A stretch of 64,000 nucleotides of DNA from DASXKD01 sp963734725 (lineage in GTDB: Bacteria > Actinomycetota > Actinomycetes > Streptosporangiales > Streptosporangiaceae): the NCBI GenBank assembly GCA_963734725.1, contig CAVTIX010000027.1, forward strand, positions 174,725 to 238,724, written 5' to 3'. Under the pieces are notes generated by a model, which saw only the letters and a program-made list of their open reading frames with translations, was not told the origin of the DNA and made no database searches. The stretch's first letter is position 1. The number at the start of each line of letters is the position of its first letter. The position numbers and the translations under genes were made by a program. Positions 51,863-61,250 of this stretch are shown one piece after another.

Positions 51863-52838
51863 ATGCGACGATGGGCGCGGACCGGGCGCCGTTCGCGATC
51901 GGCCAGGTCCCCGGCGGGCGGCCTCGTCGTGGCGCCGGTCCCAGCGGTTCCGGTGCTGGCGGCCGTCGCGGCCGCGGTGCTGGCGGCCGTCCTGGTCGCG
52001 GCTCCGGCCATGGCCGTGCTGGCGCCCGTGGCACCGGGGGCCGTGCCCGCGGTGACGTCGTCTGGCGCGGCGCTACGGGTGAATGCCTGGGCCGGGGGCC
52101 TGGTCGATGCCGAGACCGGCGTCCTGGTGTGGGGCAGCGATGTCAACGTCGCCCGGCCCATGGGCAGCATCACCAAGGTGATGACCGCACTGCTCGTGCT
52201 CCGCGCCGGTGATCTGGGCCGGGAAATCAAGGTCACCAAGGGTGCCATCCGCTACGTCGGCAGGCGAGGCGCCAGCAGCGCCGGGCTGACCGCCGGAGAT
52301 GTGCTGACCGCGCGCCAGTTGCTGTACGCGATGCTGCTCCCCTCTGGCTGCGACGCAGCCTACCTGCTGGCCTCCAGCTACGGGCCCGGGCGGTCGGCGT
52401 TCATCGCGAAGATGAACGCCGCGGCGAAGGCGATGGGCCTGGCGTTCGACGCATTTCTCCCACTACGACGGCATGCCGTATCCGACCGAGTTCTCGACCT
52501 ATTCCTCGCCGGCCGACCTGATCCGGCTCGGCGAGCAGGCCATGCGCAACCCGGTGTTCCGCAGCATCGTCGCCCGGCGCAGCTACCACGTGACCGCCGA
52601 GGCCCAGCATCACAGCTACCGGTGGCAGACAACCAACCAGCTGCTCGGCAGCTACCAAGGCATGCTGGGCATTAAGACCGGCAACACCGACGCCGCGGGC
52701 AACTGCTTCCTGTTCGAAGCGCGCCGTGGCCGGCACACCCTGATCGGCGTGGTCCTCCACGTCAACCCCACCCGCACCGGCGCCGCGCTGTTCACCGCCG
52801 CCAGGCAGCTGCTGAACTGGGGCTTCCAGCGCGTCTAG
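51863..52838 (+). CDS. D-alanyl-D-alanine carboxypeptidase (peptidase S11), frameshifted
   Basis: Exported by an Ala/Val-rich signal sequence (about residues 20-52). Active-site motifs: SxxK in MGSITKVMTALLVL, SGC in LLPSGCDAAYLLAS (in place of SxN) and KTG in MLGIKTGNTDAAGNC. The frame breaks near 52449; restoring one base gives THFSHYDGMPYPTEFSTYSS and continuity to 52838 (about 324 residues). ATG 51863 is the best start; TTG 51851 is possible. Role: trims the terminal D-Ala of peptidoglycan stem peptides outside the membrane. Confidence 0.8.
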
Positions 52839-52985
52839 CGGCCGCCCGGGCTCCCGATCACGAGCTAGCCGCGACGGCGCGCGGCCAGCAGTCACAACCA
52901 CCATGCCCCGCTCCCCTAGGCTCAGAGATGCCACACCTTGTGGCGCCGCCCGGGCGGCGCGGACTGGCACACCTGGAGACACGAC

Positions 52986-53641
52986 ATGAGTGAGTCGCTG
53001 AGCTATCGCGGCGCCGGGGCGGCCGACCGCACCCGCACGCTGTTCGGCCAGACGATGGGGTACGTCGCGGCCACCACCGGGTTCTTCGCGCTGGGCGCGT
53101 ACGTGGGGCGGAACTTGTCCCAGGGCTGGGCCATCGTGTGGTTCATCGTGGCGTTCGGCTGCCTGATCGCGATGAACTTCACCGTACGGCGGTCGGCCGC
53201 GGTGACCGTGGTCCTGCTCCTGGCGGTCGGGACGGCGCTGGGGCTGGCGATGGCTCCGACCCTGGTGTACTACGCGAGCACCAACCCGCAGGCGCTCTGG
53301 CAGGCGGGCGGCGCCACCGCCCTGTTCATCGCCGGTTTCGGCGCGGCCGGCTGACGCGACCAGGCGGGACCTATCCGGGCTCGCCCGGCTGTGCTTCTGG
53401 GCGCTCGTCGCGCTCATCGTGTTCGGCATCGTGCTGATCTTCGTCCGGATCCCGAATGGCTCGCTGATCTATTCGGTCCTTGGCCTGCTGATCTTCGCGG
53501 GGCTGACCATGTTCGACTTCCAGCGGTTGCGGCGGTCGTCCGACGTTCGACTCGGCACCGCTGCTGGCCGCGTCGATCTTCCTGGACGCGCTGAACGTGT
53601 TCCTCTTCTTCCTGCGTATCTTCTCCCGCGGCAACAACTAA
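52986..53641 (+). CDS. BAX inhibitor-1/YccA family membrane protein, two frame breaks
   Basis: About 217 residues with seven hydrophobic segments. The start (TRTLFGQTMGYVAATTGFFA) and the ending (LLAASIFLDALNVFLFFLRI, FSRGNN) match the family. Frame breaks occur near 53353, where GGCTGACGCG would read GGCTACGCG to give GYATRRDLSGLARLCFWALV, and near 53536, just before the conserved last helix. Bacterial members are thought to be calcium-leak or stress proteins of the cytoplasmic membrane. Confidence 0.75.
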
Positions 53642-53670
53642 GCCCGGCGCCGCTCCCCCACGCGCGCCGG

Positions 53671-54117
53671 TCAGCCGGTGTACTTCAGCACCAGTTCGCC
53701 GACCTGAGGGAGCGCGGCCTGGACGTGCTTGGCCGCCCCGGACCGGACCGAGCGGTACGCCTTGACGATCACCGGCCGGCCAGAGGCAGCGGCGCGGTCG
53801 TCGGTCACGGTGAGCAGGGCGTCGGCCACCTCATCGCCGCGCTTGGCCAGGTAATCACCGAACTCGGTGCCGCCGGCGGCGTTGAAGTCCTCCCAGAACG
53901 GCTGAAGTTCCTCCACCATCCGCGGCAGCAGCGTCCCCACCATGTGGCGGACGTGGCCGGGGGCGAAGGTCGTCGCCGTCTTGTAGGCGAACTTGATCGC
54001 GGTCCCGGAGATCCCGGACTTGTCGCCGACCTCCCGCTGGATCAGCGTGTAGCAGTCGTTGACCACATGGGGCTTGGTGCCCGGCGCGAGCAGGATCTCC
54101 TGAAGCGTGGCGGCCAT
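53671..54117 (-). CDS. DUF6918 family protein
   Basis: 148 residues, all-helical and soluble. Conserved start LQEILLAPGTKPHVVNDCYT and middle FAYKTATTFAPGHVRHMVGT, then LLPRMVEELQPFWEDF. Found widely in actinobacteria without known function. ATG 54117 is followed upstream by GAGGAGAA. It is convergent to the BAX-inhibitor-like gene with about 30 bases between stops. Confidence 0.7.
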   Translation of the reverse strand: MAATLQEILLAPGTKPHVVNDCYTLIQREVGDKSGISGTAIKFAYKTATTFAPGHVRHMVGTLLPRMVEELQPFWEDFNAAGGTEFGDYLAKRGDEVADALLTVTDDRAAASGRPVIVKAYRSVRSGAAKHVQAALPQVGELVLKYTG

Positions 54118-54362
54118 GGGTATGTCGTTCTCCTCGTCACGGGGGGCGTTTGCCCGGTGGATCGTGCACGCTCCCGAGTGAGTCCGTATTGGGGCCGCAG
54201 CGCCCGGCTCCCGCTCACATCAGGGCCCGCCTAAGTTACCGTGCCTCGGTGCCGCCTGTTACAGGGATTTAGTGACGATGATGGTGATATCGAGAGTCGA
54301 CTCGGCGGACACCATCCGACCGCCGTGTTCCCGCCACGGAAACAGGCCTTGGGCGCCGCATC

Positions 54363-55307
54363 TCACAGGGCCGCGATGACGGCGCTGAGCGCAGGCAGGT
54401 CGCGGTCCGAGGTGACCAGGTAGGACAGGCCGAACCGGTCGCGCCGGGCCTGCAGGTCGTCACGGATCTGAGCGGGGCTGCCGATGTAGATGGTCGGCAT
54501 CTGCCACACCGCCTCGACGTCGATCCCGTCCCAGCCACGCTGGGCGATGACTTCCTCGGTGCTCGCCCGGCGGCGCGTGGTGAGGTAGAAGGTGGCGAAC
54601 GCGCTGAGTTCGAGCTGGCTGAACCGGTCGCCGGCCGCCGACCGCAGCACGGCGAGCTTGTGGTCAAACGCCGGTGGCAGCCGGTCGTGCGGGTCGTCGC
54701 GGTCGTCGGAGGCCTTGATCGGGGCCGGCAGCAGCCCCACGATGTCGGCGTGACTGGCCGCGAGCCGGAGCATCCTCGGGCCGCCGGCGCCGATGAGCAC
54801 CGGCGGGCGGCCGTGGTGCTCGGGCATCACATCAAGCTCAAGGCCGTCGATGTGGTACCACGCGCCGTGGTGCTGCACGCGCTGGCCGTCCAGCAGCCCA
54901 CGCAGGATGGCCAGCGACTCCTCAAGCCGGTCGATGCGCTGGCCGGCACGGTCGAACGAGATGCCCGCCGCCTCGTACTCGGGCTGGTACCAGCCCGCTC
55001 CCAGGCCCAGCTCGAAGCGGCCACCGGACAGGTGATGCAGGCTCGCGGCCTCGTGGGCCAGGATCGCCGGATGCCGGAAGTCGTTCGACAGCACCAGCGT
55101 GCCCACGCGCAGCCGGGTGGTCACCGCCGCCGCGGCCGTGAGCGCGCTGAACGGGGCCAGTTGCTGGCCGAACGCGCCCGCCGAGAAATGGTCGCGGAGC
55201 AGCAGGGAACCGACACCGGCCGCCTCAGCGGCCCGCGCATGGTCGGCCCACGCCGGGCCGTTCCGTACCGACTCGGCCACGATGCCGAACCGGAGTGCCC
55301 CCGTCAC
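54363..55307 (-). CDS. LLM class F420-dependent oxidoreductase
   Basis: 314 residues of the luciferase-like (TIM-barrel) fold; matches the TIGR03621-type actinobacterial group. Motifs: LLLRDHFSAGAFGQQLAPFS, VGTLVLSNDFRHPAILAHEA, ASLHHLSGGRFELGLGAGWY and PPVLIGAGGPRMLRLAASHA. Cofactor F420 use is inferred from the subgroup. It is monocistronic, about 30 bases from the end of the acidic 104-residue gene. The 245 bases downstream contain no gene. Confidence 0.85.
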   Translation of the reverse strand: MTGALRFGIVAESVRNGPAWADHARAAEAAGVGSLLLRDHFSAGAFGQQLAPFSALTAAAAVTTRLRVGTLVLSNDFRHPAILAHEAASLHHLSGGRFELGLGAGWYQPEYEAAGISFDRAGQRIDRLEESLAILRGLLDGQRVQHHGAWYHIDGLELDVMPEHHGRPPVLIGAGGPRMLRLAASHADIVGLLPAPIKASDDRDDPHDRLPPAFDHKLAVLRSAAGDRFSQLELSAFATFYLTTRRRASTEEVIAQRGWDGIDVEAVWQMPTIYIGSPAQIRDDLQARRDRFGLSYLVTSDRDLPALSAVIAAL

Positions 55308-55336
55308 CTGGACACCACCGCGGAGCTCAAGCCCGG

Positions 55337-55651
55337 CTACTCGTCATAGTGGGTAGGCGGGTACGGATTCCGCTGCCCCTCGACAAGCAGTTCGTCCTTG
55401 TCGTATTCGCGCCGGATCTCGGCCCGCGCCTCCTGGTAGGTGTCACTTTCGGTGATATCGGGCTCCGGCGGCGCGTCGGTCGCCGGCGGCACCTCGTCCG
55501 GATCGAAGTCATCAAGGCCCGCCGCGACCCGCTCCTCCTCGGTCAGGCGGGCAAGCTGGTCATCATCGAGGTGCCCGGGGATGCCACCGTGCTCGCGACG
55601 GTCGCGGTGGAACTCCTCGGCTGGCTGGCTCTCGTCCTGATCGGTCATCAC
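55337..55651 (-). CDS. acidic conserved hypothetical protein
   Basis: 104 residues, strongly acidic and probably disordered (LDDDQLARLTEEERVAAGLD, DFDPDEVPPATDAPPEPDIT) ending NPYPPTHYDE. I recall comparable short proteins in actinobacteria but no function. Two adjacent ATGs (55651 and 55648) could start it. It precedes the LLM oxidoreductase on the same strand with 29 bases between, so they may share a transcript. Confidence 0.55.
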   Translation of the reverse strand: MMTDQDESQPAEEFHRDRREHGGIPGHLDDDQLARLTEEERVAAGLDDFDPDEVPPATDAPPEPDITESDTYQEARAEIRREYDKDELLVEGQRNPYPPTHYDE

Positions 55652-55832
55652 GTCACCACCTGGGCAGTCGGGTATCAGGCGCAGGCATACACGCTACGCC
55701 TGACCGCAAAGATGGGGCAGTCGCCCCATGCGCCGGCTGTCGGGCGCACGTCATCCTCGGACGTTGTGGGGGCGATGCCGCCCATGATAGGTGATCCAGC
55801 GGTGACGCTGGCCCGGCTACCCAGGAGGCGAC

Positions 55833-56198
55833 GTGAGCGGCAAGGCGGTCATCAGCTTGACGACGGGCTTGGAGGATCCGGAAAAAGTCACCGTGGCCTT
55901 CCTGGTCGCGGTGGCGGCGGCTGAGCAGGGGCGCCAGACCCTGATGTTTCTCACCAAGGAGGCCGTCCGGCTCGCGCTGGATGGGGTGGCCCAGGGGGTG
56001 GCATGTGAGGGCTGCCCGCCACTGCCGGAGCTGGCCAAGCGCTACGCCGCAGCCGGCGGCCGCTACCTGACCTGCCCGATCTGCTTCGACGCCCGGCATC
56101 TGGCCGAAGATGCCCTGGTGCGGAACGCGTCGCTCGGCGGGACGGTGCCGCTCTGGGAATGGATCGGCGATGAGCCCGCGACCACGTTCAGCTATTGA
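55833..56198 (+). CDS. DsrE/F-like family protein
   Basis: 121 residues with the DsrE fold: AVISLTTGLEDPEKVTVAFL, VAVAAAEQGRQTLMFLTKEA, and a Cys-containing C-terminal half (CEGCPPLPELAKRYAAAGGR, YLTCPICFDARHL). The Cys pairs CEGC and CPIC are notable and may carry persulfide or bind metal. GTG 55833 has GGAGGCGAC upstream. Followed 25 bases later by a SnoaL-like gene, likely the same operon. Confidence 0.8.
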   Translation: MSGKAVISLTTGLEDPEKVTVAFLVAVAAAEQGRQTLMFLTKEAVRLALDGVAQGVACEGCPPLPELAKRYAAAGGRYLTCPICFDARHLAEDALVRNASLGGTVPLWEWIGDEPATTFSY

Positions 56199-56223
56199 CG
56201 ACGGCGACATCAGGGGGCTCACC

Positions 56224-56631
56224 GTGACTACTGCGGGCCAGCGTTTTGCCCAGGCGCTCGGGCGCAAGGACCAGGACGCGTTGCGGGAGTTGCTGGCCGA
56301 CCCGATCGACTTCCAGGCGCTGACGCCCCGGCGCCACTGGCAGGCCGCGACCGGCAGGGAGGTCGCCGAGGAGATCATCCTGGGCCACTGGTTCGATGCC
56401 GGGGACGACATCCTGGAGCTGTGCTCGGTGGCCACCGGCCAGGTCGTGGATTGTGAGCACGTCGCCTACCGGTTGCGGGTGCGCACCGAGGGCCGCGACT
56501 ATCTGGTCGAGCAGCAGGCCTATTACCGCACCGAAGGCCCGCGCATCACGTGGATGCGGGTGCTGTGCTCGGGCTACCAGCCGGTCGGGGACAAGGGCCT
56601 ACCAGCCGTCAGCCGCGCTGGCCCGCGGTGA
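56224..56631 (+). CDS. SnoaL/NTF2-like protein
   Basis: 135 residues of the NTF2-like cone fold: FAQALGRKDQDALRELLADP, IDFQALTPRRHWQAATGREV, and EHVAYRLRVRTEGRDYLVEQ with QAYYRTEGPRITWMRVLCSG. GTG 56224 is supported by a GGGGG tract upstream. Its last 33 bases overlap the convergent HD-GYP/LuxR gene. Enzymatic role unknown; partner of the preceding DsrE-like gene by position. Confidence 0.75.
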   Translation: MTTAGQRFAQALGRKDQDALRELLADPIDFQALTPRRHWQAATGREVAEEIILGHWFDAGDDILELCSVATGQVVDCEHVAYRLRVRTEGRDYLVEQQAYYRTEGPRITWMRVLCSGYQPVGDKGLPAVSRAGPR

Positions 56632-58251
56632 GCTGGCCGGGTCGTCTAGCAGGCCGTGGTTGGCGGCGAACAGGCTGGCCAGCGCGCGGTTGGTGGTGCC
56701 CGTCTTGGTGTAGATGTGCTCGACGTGATGACCGGCCGTCTTCCGGGATATGACGAGCCGCTCGGCGATCTCCTTATTCGACAGGCCGCGGGCCAGGAGC
56801 CGGAGCACTTCGACCTCGCGGCTGGTCAGCCCGGCTGGCCTGGCCGGCCTGCGGCCCGCCGGGTGACCGGCGGCCGACAGCACGGCGTCCGCCGCCCCGC
56901 CGTCGAGCCGGCCGGCCCGCACCTCGGCCCGCAGCTGGGCCGCCGCCTCACCGGCCGTGCCGGCGGGCCGGTGCGGGCGCGGCTCGGTCCGTGCTCGGTA
57001 GAAGTCGGCGGCGGCCAGCACCCGGCCCTCCGGGCTCACCGTTCCGCCCGAGAGCCCGCGCGGGTAACCCGATCCGTCCAGGCGCTCATGGTGCTGCACC
57101 GCGATGGCCGCCAGCGGGGCGAGCGCCGGCGAGCAGGCCAGCATCCGCTCGGTGAGATAGGGATGAAGCCGCACCCGCTCGGTTTCGGTGTGGCTGAGAC
57201 GGCCGGGCTTGTCCCAGATGGTGTTCGGCACGCCGAGGCGGCCGAGGTCATGGACCAGCCCGGCCCGGCGGACCACCGCCGCGGCCTGGCTGTCCAGCCC
57301 GAAGAGGCGTGCGGCCTCCCCGGCCAGGTCGGCCACGCCGCGCGAATGGCCGATGGTGTAGGGCGACTTCACGTCAGTGAAGTCGGCCAGCGCCTCCAGC
57401 GCGGCGTCGAACTCCGCGCCGGTCAGCCGCAGTCCCGGGCCGGGCTCCGCCCCCATGACGGCGTCCCAGGTACCCGCCTCGTCCAGGCCCGCGAACAACG
57501 ACTCCGCCTGGCCGGTGAAGACGTCCACGACGTGCGGGTCGAACTGCGTCCCGCGCCGCTGCCGCGCCACCGCGACCGCGGCGTCCGTCCCGCCCGCGCG
57601 ATGAAAGACCTCGATCACATCCGCCAGCGCGACCAGCCGGGAGGTGAGGAGAATCTCTTCGCCCTTCGCGCCTTTCGGGACACCCTTGCCATCCCAGCGC
57701 TCGAAGGTCTGCTCCACGCTGTCGCGCACCGGCTGGGCCAACCCGAGCCGCGCCGCCAGCCCGTCCGCCGCGAGCCAGTGATTCTCCAGCATCGCCTCCG
57801 CGGCCCGGTGCCCGGCGCCAGGGAACGCGGCGCCGAGCCTGGCCCGCTGGGCCATGGGCCTGCCCGCACCAAGATGGCGGAGCATGAACAGCGGCCCGGT
57901 CAGGCCGGCGGCGAAATCGACACGGCGGTAGTCGGCCTTGAGTACGGTGTCGTCGCCGAACCACTTCGCTTGCTCGTAGGCATCCACATGGCAGCCCACC
58001 CAGGCGACCAGGGCGGTGTAGTACACGACCTCACGGTCAGGCTCGTCAAGGCCCAGGCACCCGGCCAGCCGCAAGCAGAGCAGGCACTGGCGCAGCACGT
58101 GCTCCATCGGCTGGCCCATGCCCAGGTCGGCCGCCAGCGACAAGACAGCCAGCAGCTCGGCCAGGCGCACCCCCGAGCGGGCCCCGGGCTCGGTCATGGC
58201 TATGAATATATGCAGCAAGAAGCGCTCGACCGGGGAATCAGCACCCGTCAT
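56599..58251 (-). CDS. HD-GYP domain protein with C-terminal LuxR-type HTH
   Basis: 550 residues. The C-terminal third of the body has the HD-GYP pattern: GHSRGVADLAGEAARLFGLD, AGLVHDLGRLGVPNTIWDKP, QHHERLDGSGYPRGLSGG. The LuxR HTH follows (LTSREVEVLRLLARGLSNKE, IAERLVISRKTAGHHVEHIY, TKTGTTNRALASLF). The N-terminal half contains a second, degenerate HD-like region (AFPGAGHRAAEAMLENHWLA, VEQTFERWDGKGVPKGAKGE). It could hydrolyse c-di-GMP or a related nucleotide and bind DNA directly. Confidence 0.82.
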   Translation of the reverse strand: MTGADSPVERFLLHIFIAMTEPGARSGVRLAELLAVLSLAADLGMGQPMEHVLRQCLLCLRLAGCLGLDEPDREVVYYTALVAWVGCHVDAYEQAKWFGDDTVLKADYRRVDFAAGLTGPLFMLRHLGAGRPMAQRARLGAAFPGAGHRAAEAMLENHWLAADGLAARLGLAQPVRDSVEQTFERWDGKGVPKGAKGEEILLTSRLVALADVIEVFHRAGGTDAAVAVARQRRGTQFDPHVVDVFTGQAESLFAGLDEAGTWDAVMGAEPGPGLRLTGAEFDAALEALADFTDVKSPYTIGHSRGVADLAGEAARLFGLDSQAAAVVRRAGLVHDLGRLGVPNTIWDKPGRLSHTETERVRLHPYLTERMLACSPALAPLAAIAVQHHERLDGSGYPRGLSGGTVSPEGRVLAAADFYRARTEPRPHRPAGTAGEAAAQLRAEVRAGRLDGGAADAVLSAAGHPAGRRPARPAGLTSREVEVLRLLARGLSNKEIAERLVISRKTAGHHVEHIYTKTGTTNRALASLFAANHGLLDDPASSPRASAADGW

Positions 58252-58335
58252 CGCCTGCCGGACCACCGGACCATGCTGCTTCTGCTTACCCGGATCCGCT
58301 GGCCGATCTTTGTCCCGCCGCTGACCAGGGCTTTA

Positions 58336-58415
58336 ATGACTGGTGTGCTGATTGAGCGCGCGGGCTTCCTGGCTTCGCTGGAGGAATTGCTTGGCGTGGC
58401 CCACGGACGCGGGTC
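58336..58415 (+). pseudogene. N-terminal remnant of a LuxR/AAA regulator
   Basis: ATG 58336 opens VLIERAGFLASLEELLGVAH followed by GRGSA, the exact style of the first ~28 residues of LAL-type LuxR regulators just before their Walker A. The sequence is then replaced by the end of the convergent beta-propeller gene, so only the N-terminus survives. Confidence 0.4.
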
Positions 58416-59823
58416 AGCCCGAGAGCCCGATGGCGTACACAAGGGTGCGCCCGCTGATGTTGTCGGTGGAGGCCATGAACACCTTGCCCTCGGCGACCGC
58501 CAGCGGTGCCCCCAGGTAGTTCTGGTCGGTACTGAGCTCCACGAACTTGAGCGGCATGCAGGTCGCCGCGCCGCCGCAGCCGGCGGCCTTGAAGGCGTAC
58601 AGCCCCGCGTCAGGGGTGTTTTGCGGAGTGGCGGTCGCGGGCCCCTTGCCGACGAACACGACGCCGTTGACCACCGATGGCGGGGAGGCGAAACCGGAGG
58701 TGAAGTTGATCCCGGTCCACAGCGGCTCGCACCGCGGCTGGCCGCACCCGGCGGCGGGGTAGGCCGCGACGACGCCGATGGTATTCGGGTCGGGCGAGGC
58801 CTGGGTGGTGGCGAACACCATGTTCCCGGAGACCGCGGCCGAGCCCTCGGCGCCCCCGTCCCCCGTGTCGTACGTCCGCAGCGGCTTGCAGACCTTCGCC
58901 CCGCACCCGGCGGCGGAAAAGGCCATGAGGTGGAAGTTGGTGTTGACCCCGTCGCCGAACAGCGTTCCCGAGGTGGTGTACACGGTTGTCGCCGTGACCA
59001 CCGGCGCGGCGGTGGACCCGGCCGGCCCGCCGATGGAGGCCGTCCAGGACGGTACGCAGTTCGCCTGCCCGCAGCCGGCCGCGGGGAAGACCAGCAGCCG
59101 CCCGCTGAACAGGTTCGGCGTGTCGAGGAACGTCGTCACGTAGACGTAGCCGTTGCCGGCCGCCGGTGCGCCGATCAGCTCGGTCTTGAAGCCGTGCCCG
59201 ACCCACAGCGGCGTGCACACCTTCGCCCCGCAGCCGGCGGCCTTGAACGCATACAGGTGACCGGTGAAATCTCCGACGTACGCCACGCCGGCGGCGACGG
59301 CGACCGACGAGTCGACCACCGCGCTCAACAGGTGCGCCTTCCACCGGGGCGCGCACACGGCGGCGCCGCAGCCGGCCGCCGGGAACGCGTACAGGAAGTG
59401 GTCGGCGGAGGCGATGAACACCAGGCCACCGGCCACCGCCGGGGTGCTGGTGAAGTCGTTGTCAGCCACCCCGCGCCATGCTGGCTGGCACGACGGCTGG
59501 CCGCACCCGGCCGCCGGGTAGGCGTTCAGGTTGCCGTCGGAACCGCCGATGTACATCGTGCCGTTGGCGACCGCGGGCCCGCCCTCGGTGAGGGTGTTGC
59601 CGCCGAAGTCGGCGGTGAACAGGGTGTGCAGGCCGCCGATGTTGCCGGGGGTGAAGGCCTTCTCGGCGGGGTTGGTGTTGAGGTGACGGGGGGACTGGCC
59701 GTACTGCGGCCACTCGCTCGGGGCGCCGGCCGCACTGGCGGGCGCCATCGCGGCCGCGAGGCCGAGTGGCGCGGCGAGCGCGGCGATTGCGGCCAGGATG
59801 GCCAGTCGTGATGTCAACCGCAT
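58414..59823 (-). CDS. exported PQQ-like beta-propeller protein with seven AAGCG...C repeats
   Basis: 469 residues with a Sec signal peptide (RLAILAAIAALAAPLGLAAA, cleavage near ASAAGA). Seven blades each carry an (Y/F)xAAGCGxxxCxPxW-type motif (for example YPAAGCGQPSCQPAW, FPAAGCGAAVCAPRW, FKAAGCGAKVCTPLW), with two Cys per repeat that could form one disulfide per blade. Blade cores read AVANGTMYIGGSDGNLNAYP, as in PQQ/Kelch-like quinoprotein propellers, but no catalytic quinoprotein residues are evident. ATG 59823 gives the signal peptide directly. Probably a secreted structural or binding protein. Confidence 0.8.
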   Translation of the reverse strand: MRLTSRLAILAAIAALAAPLGLAAAMAPASAAGAPSEWPQYGQSPRHLNTNPAEKAFTPGNIGGLHTLFTADFGGNTLTEGGPAVANGTMYIGGSDGNLNAYPAAGCGQPSCQPAWRGVADNDFTSTPAVAGGLVFIASADHFLYAFPAAGCGAAVCAPRWKAHLLSAVVDSSVAVAAGVAYVGDFTGHLYAFKAAGCGAKVCTPLWVGHGFKTELIGAPAAGNGYVYVTTFLDTPNLFSGRLLVFPAAGCGQANCVPSWTASIGGPAGSTAAPVVTATTVYTTSGTLFGDGVNTNFHLMAFSAAGCGAKVCKPLRTYDTGDGGAEGSAAVSGNMVFATTQASPDPNTIGVVAAYPAAGCGQPRCEPLWTGINFTSGFASPPSVVNGVVFVGKGPATATPQNTPDAGLYAFKAAGCGGAATCMPLKFVELSTDQNYLGAPLAVAEGKVFMASTDNISGRTLVYAIGLSG

Positions 59824-59971
59824 GTGCTCTCCCACCCCGTGCCATCTGACGAGAAGCCGGCCGGTACCCATTCTGCCGCGCCGCGGGTGGACAGCAAAGG
59901 GAAGGTAAAGGGCTCTTGTGTTCCGGTCCTGCTGCCCGGTGGGCTACCCGATCCGCCCGCTCCGCGGTGGG

Positions 59972-60721
59972 CTACCCGAGGTCGATGACCAGGCCGGCGG
60001 TGGCCACGCCGGCCTCGCCGCGGTAGCCGTGCTGAGCGGCGGCTTGCGCGGCCGCCGGGTCGGTGCCCGGCATCAGGTGGGTCAGCAGCAGCCGCCCGGC
60101 GTCCGCGGCGGCGGCCTGCCTGCCCTGCTGGCGCGCGCTGGACAGGTAGCTCCGCCGCATCCTCCGGCACCTGGTCCACATAGCTGGCCTCGGCCAGCAG
60201 CAGGTCAGCCTCGCGGCGCCAGGTCGACCACGTCGAGGCTGGGACCGGTGTCACCGGTGTAGGCGAGCACCTGCCCGGCGGCGGTCAGCCGCACCCCGGC
60301 GTTGGGCCGCCAGTGCGGCAGCAGCCGGGTCCGCGCGTGGAACGGGCCGATGTCCAGGCCGCTGCCGATGGTGACCTCGTGCAGGATGTAACCGTCGTCC
60401 AGCATCCCGGGGCGGTCCAGCGCGAGCACCGCGTCCAGCGCACCGGGCGGCGCGTACACCGGCAGCGGCGGCAGCGGGTCATCGACCGCAGCGACCCGGG
60501 CCCGCAGCAGCGGATTCAGGTCGGCGCAGTGATCGGGATGCCCGTGGCTGATGAACACCGCGTCGACGCGGCCCGCGTCGAGCGTATTCCAGCAGCCGCG
60601 GCACGATCGCATAGCCAAGGTCGAGCATCAGCCGGAACCCGTCGTGTTCCACCAGGTAGCCGCTGCACGCCTGGCCCGCCTCCGGCCAGGCACCGCAGCT
60701 GCCGAGCACCGTCAGCCGCAC
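59972..60721 (-). CDS. metallo-beta-lactamase fold hydrolase (RNase Z-like), three frame breaks
   Basis: The pieces join to a standard ~250-residue MBL protein: LTVLGSCGAWPEAGQACSGY, LVEHDGFRLMLDLGYAIVPR (start frame), VDAVFISHGHPDHCADLNPL with the HxHxDH metal motif, LAYTGDTGPSLDVVDLA, ADLLLAEASYVDQVPEDA and LLLTHLMPGTDPAAAQAAAQ ending at 59972. Breaks are near 60600, 60230 and 60165. GTG 60721 is the likely start. The density of breaks and otherwise perfect motifs suggest sequence errors. Confidence 0.7.
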
Positions 60722-60817
60722 TCGTAGGACTTTACCGGCCGGGCCCGGCACGGCGGCTGACGACCTGCCCGCGCCGCGGCCGGGCGGACTGGGCGGGGCC
60801 ACGCTGGCCCGCCGCCG

Positions 60818-60946
60818 GTGACGCACCCGGACTTCGGCAGCTATGCCACGCTGAAATGCGGCATCGAGTACGAACGGCAGCGCATCGCCTGGTTGCGCTG
60901 GATGGTCGAGCAGTTCACCAGCCACCTGGCAGCGGATGGCCGTTAA
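60818..60946 (+). pseudogene. C-terminal remnant of a PadR-like regulator
   Basis: The frame FGSYATLKCGIEYERQRIAW followed by LRWMVEQF resembles the end of PadR-family C-terminal helices. The N-terminal winged helix is absent upstream. A 43-residue fragment only. Confidence 0.35.
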
Positions 60947-61005
60947 CCACGCCTGCCGGAATGGTGTCTATCAGGTGAACGCGGAGACTGTAAATGACCA
61001 AGGAT

Positions 61006-61063
61006 CTGTTGGCTGATTGGGCAACGGGGTGGTGCTGTTGGCTGATTGGTCAAACAGGGTTAG
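61006..61063 (+). repeat. two near-tandem 29-bp repeats
   Basis: CTGTTGGCTGATTGG occurs at 61006-61020 and 61035-61049. The following bases are also similar (GCAACGGGGT versus TCAAACAGGGT). This lies at the edge of the less GC-rich right-hand segment and could mark a former junction or a binding site. Confidence 0.5.
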
Positions 61064-61250
61064 CCGCAGGCCGAAAGGTCGCCCCGGGCCAAGATCACAA
61101 ATTGGCTGAGAGGTACCCTACGAGCGGGCCGCGCAGGAGAATGGTGCGGTGCGAGAGCCGCGCCGGGGTGCCGTACTGACCCCCTGGAGAACCTGGCGAA
61201 CTGCCGGACATCGGCAGCCGGCTGGGGCATGATCGGGGTGAGGGCTCCAG

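Noticed and set aside
56656..59811. 1051-codon + strand frame
   Set aside because: Shadow of the HD-GYP and propeller genes; only the 58336-58415 piece resembles protein.
60994..61179. 61-codon + strand frame MTKDLLADWATGW
   Set aside because: Lies across the 29-bp repeats, no ribosome-binding site and no recognisable sequence.
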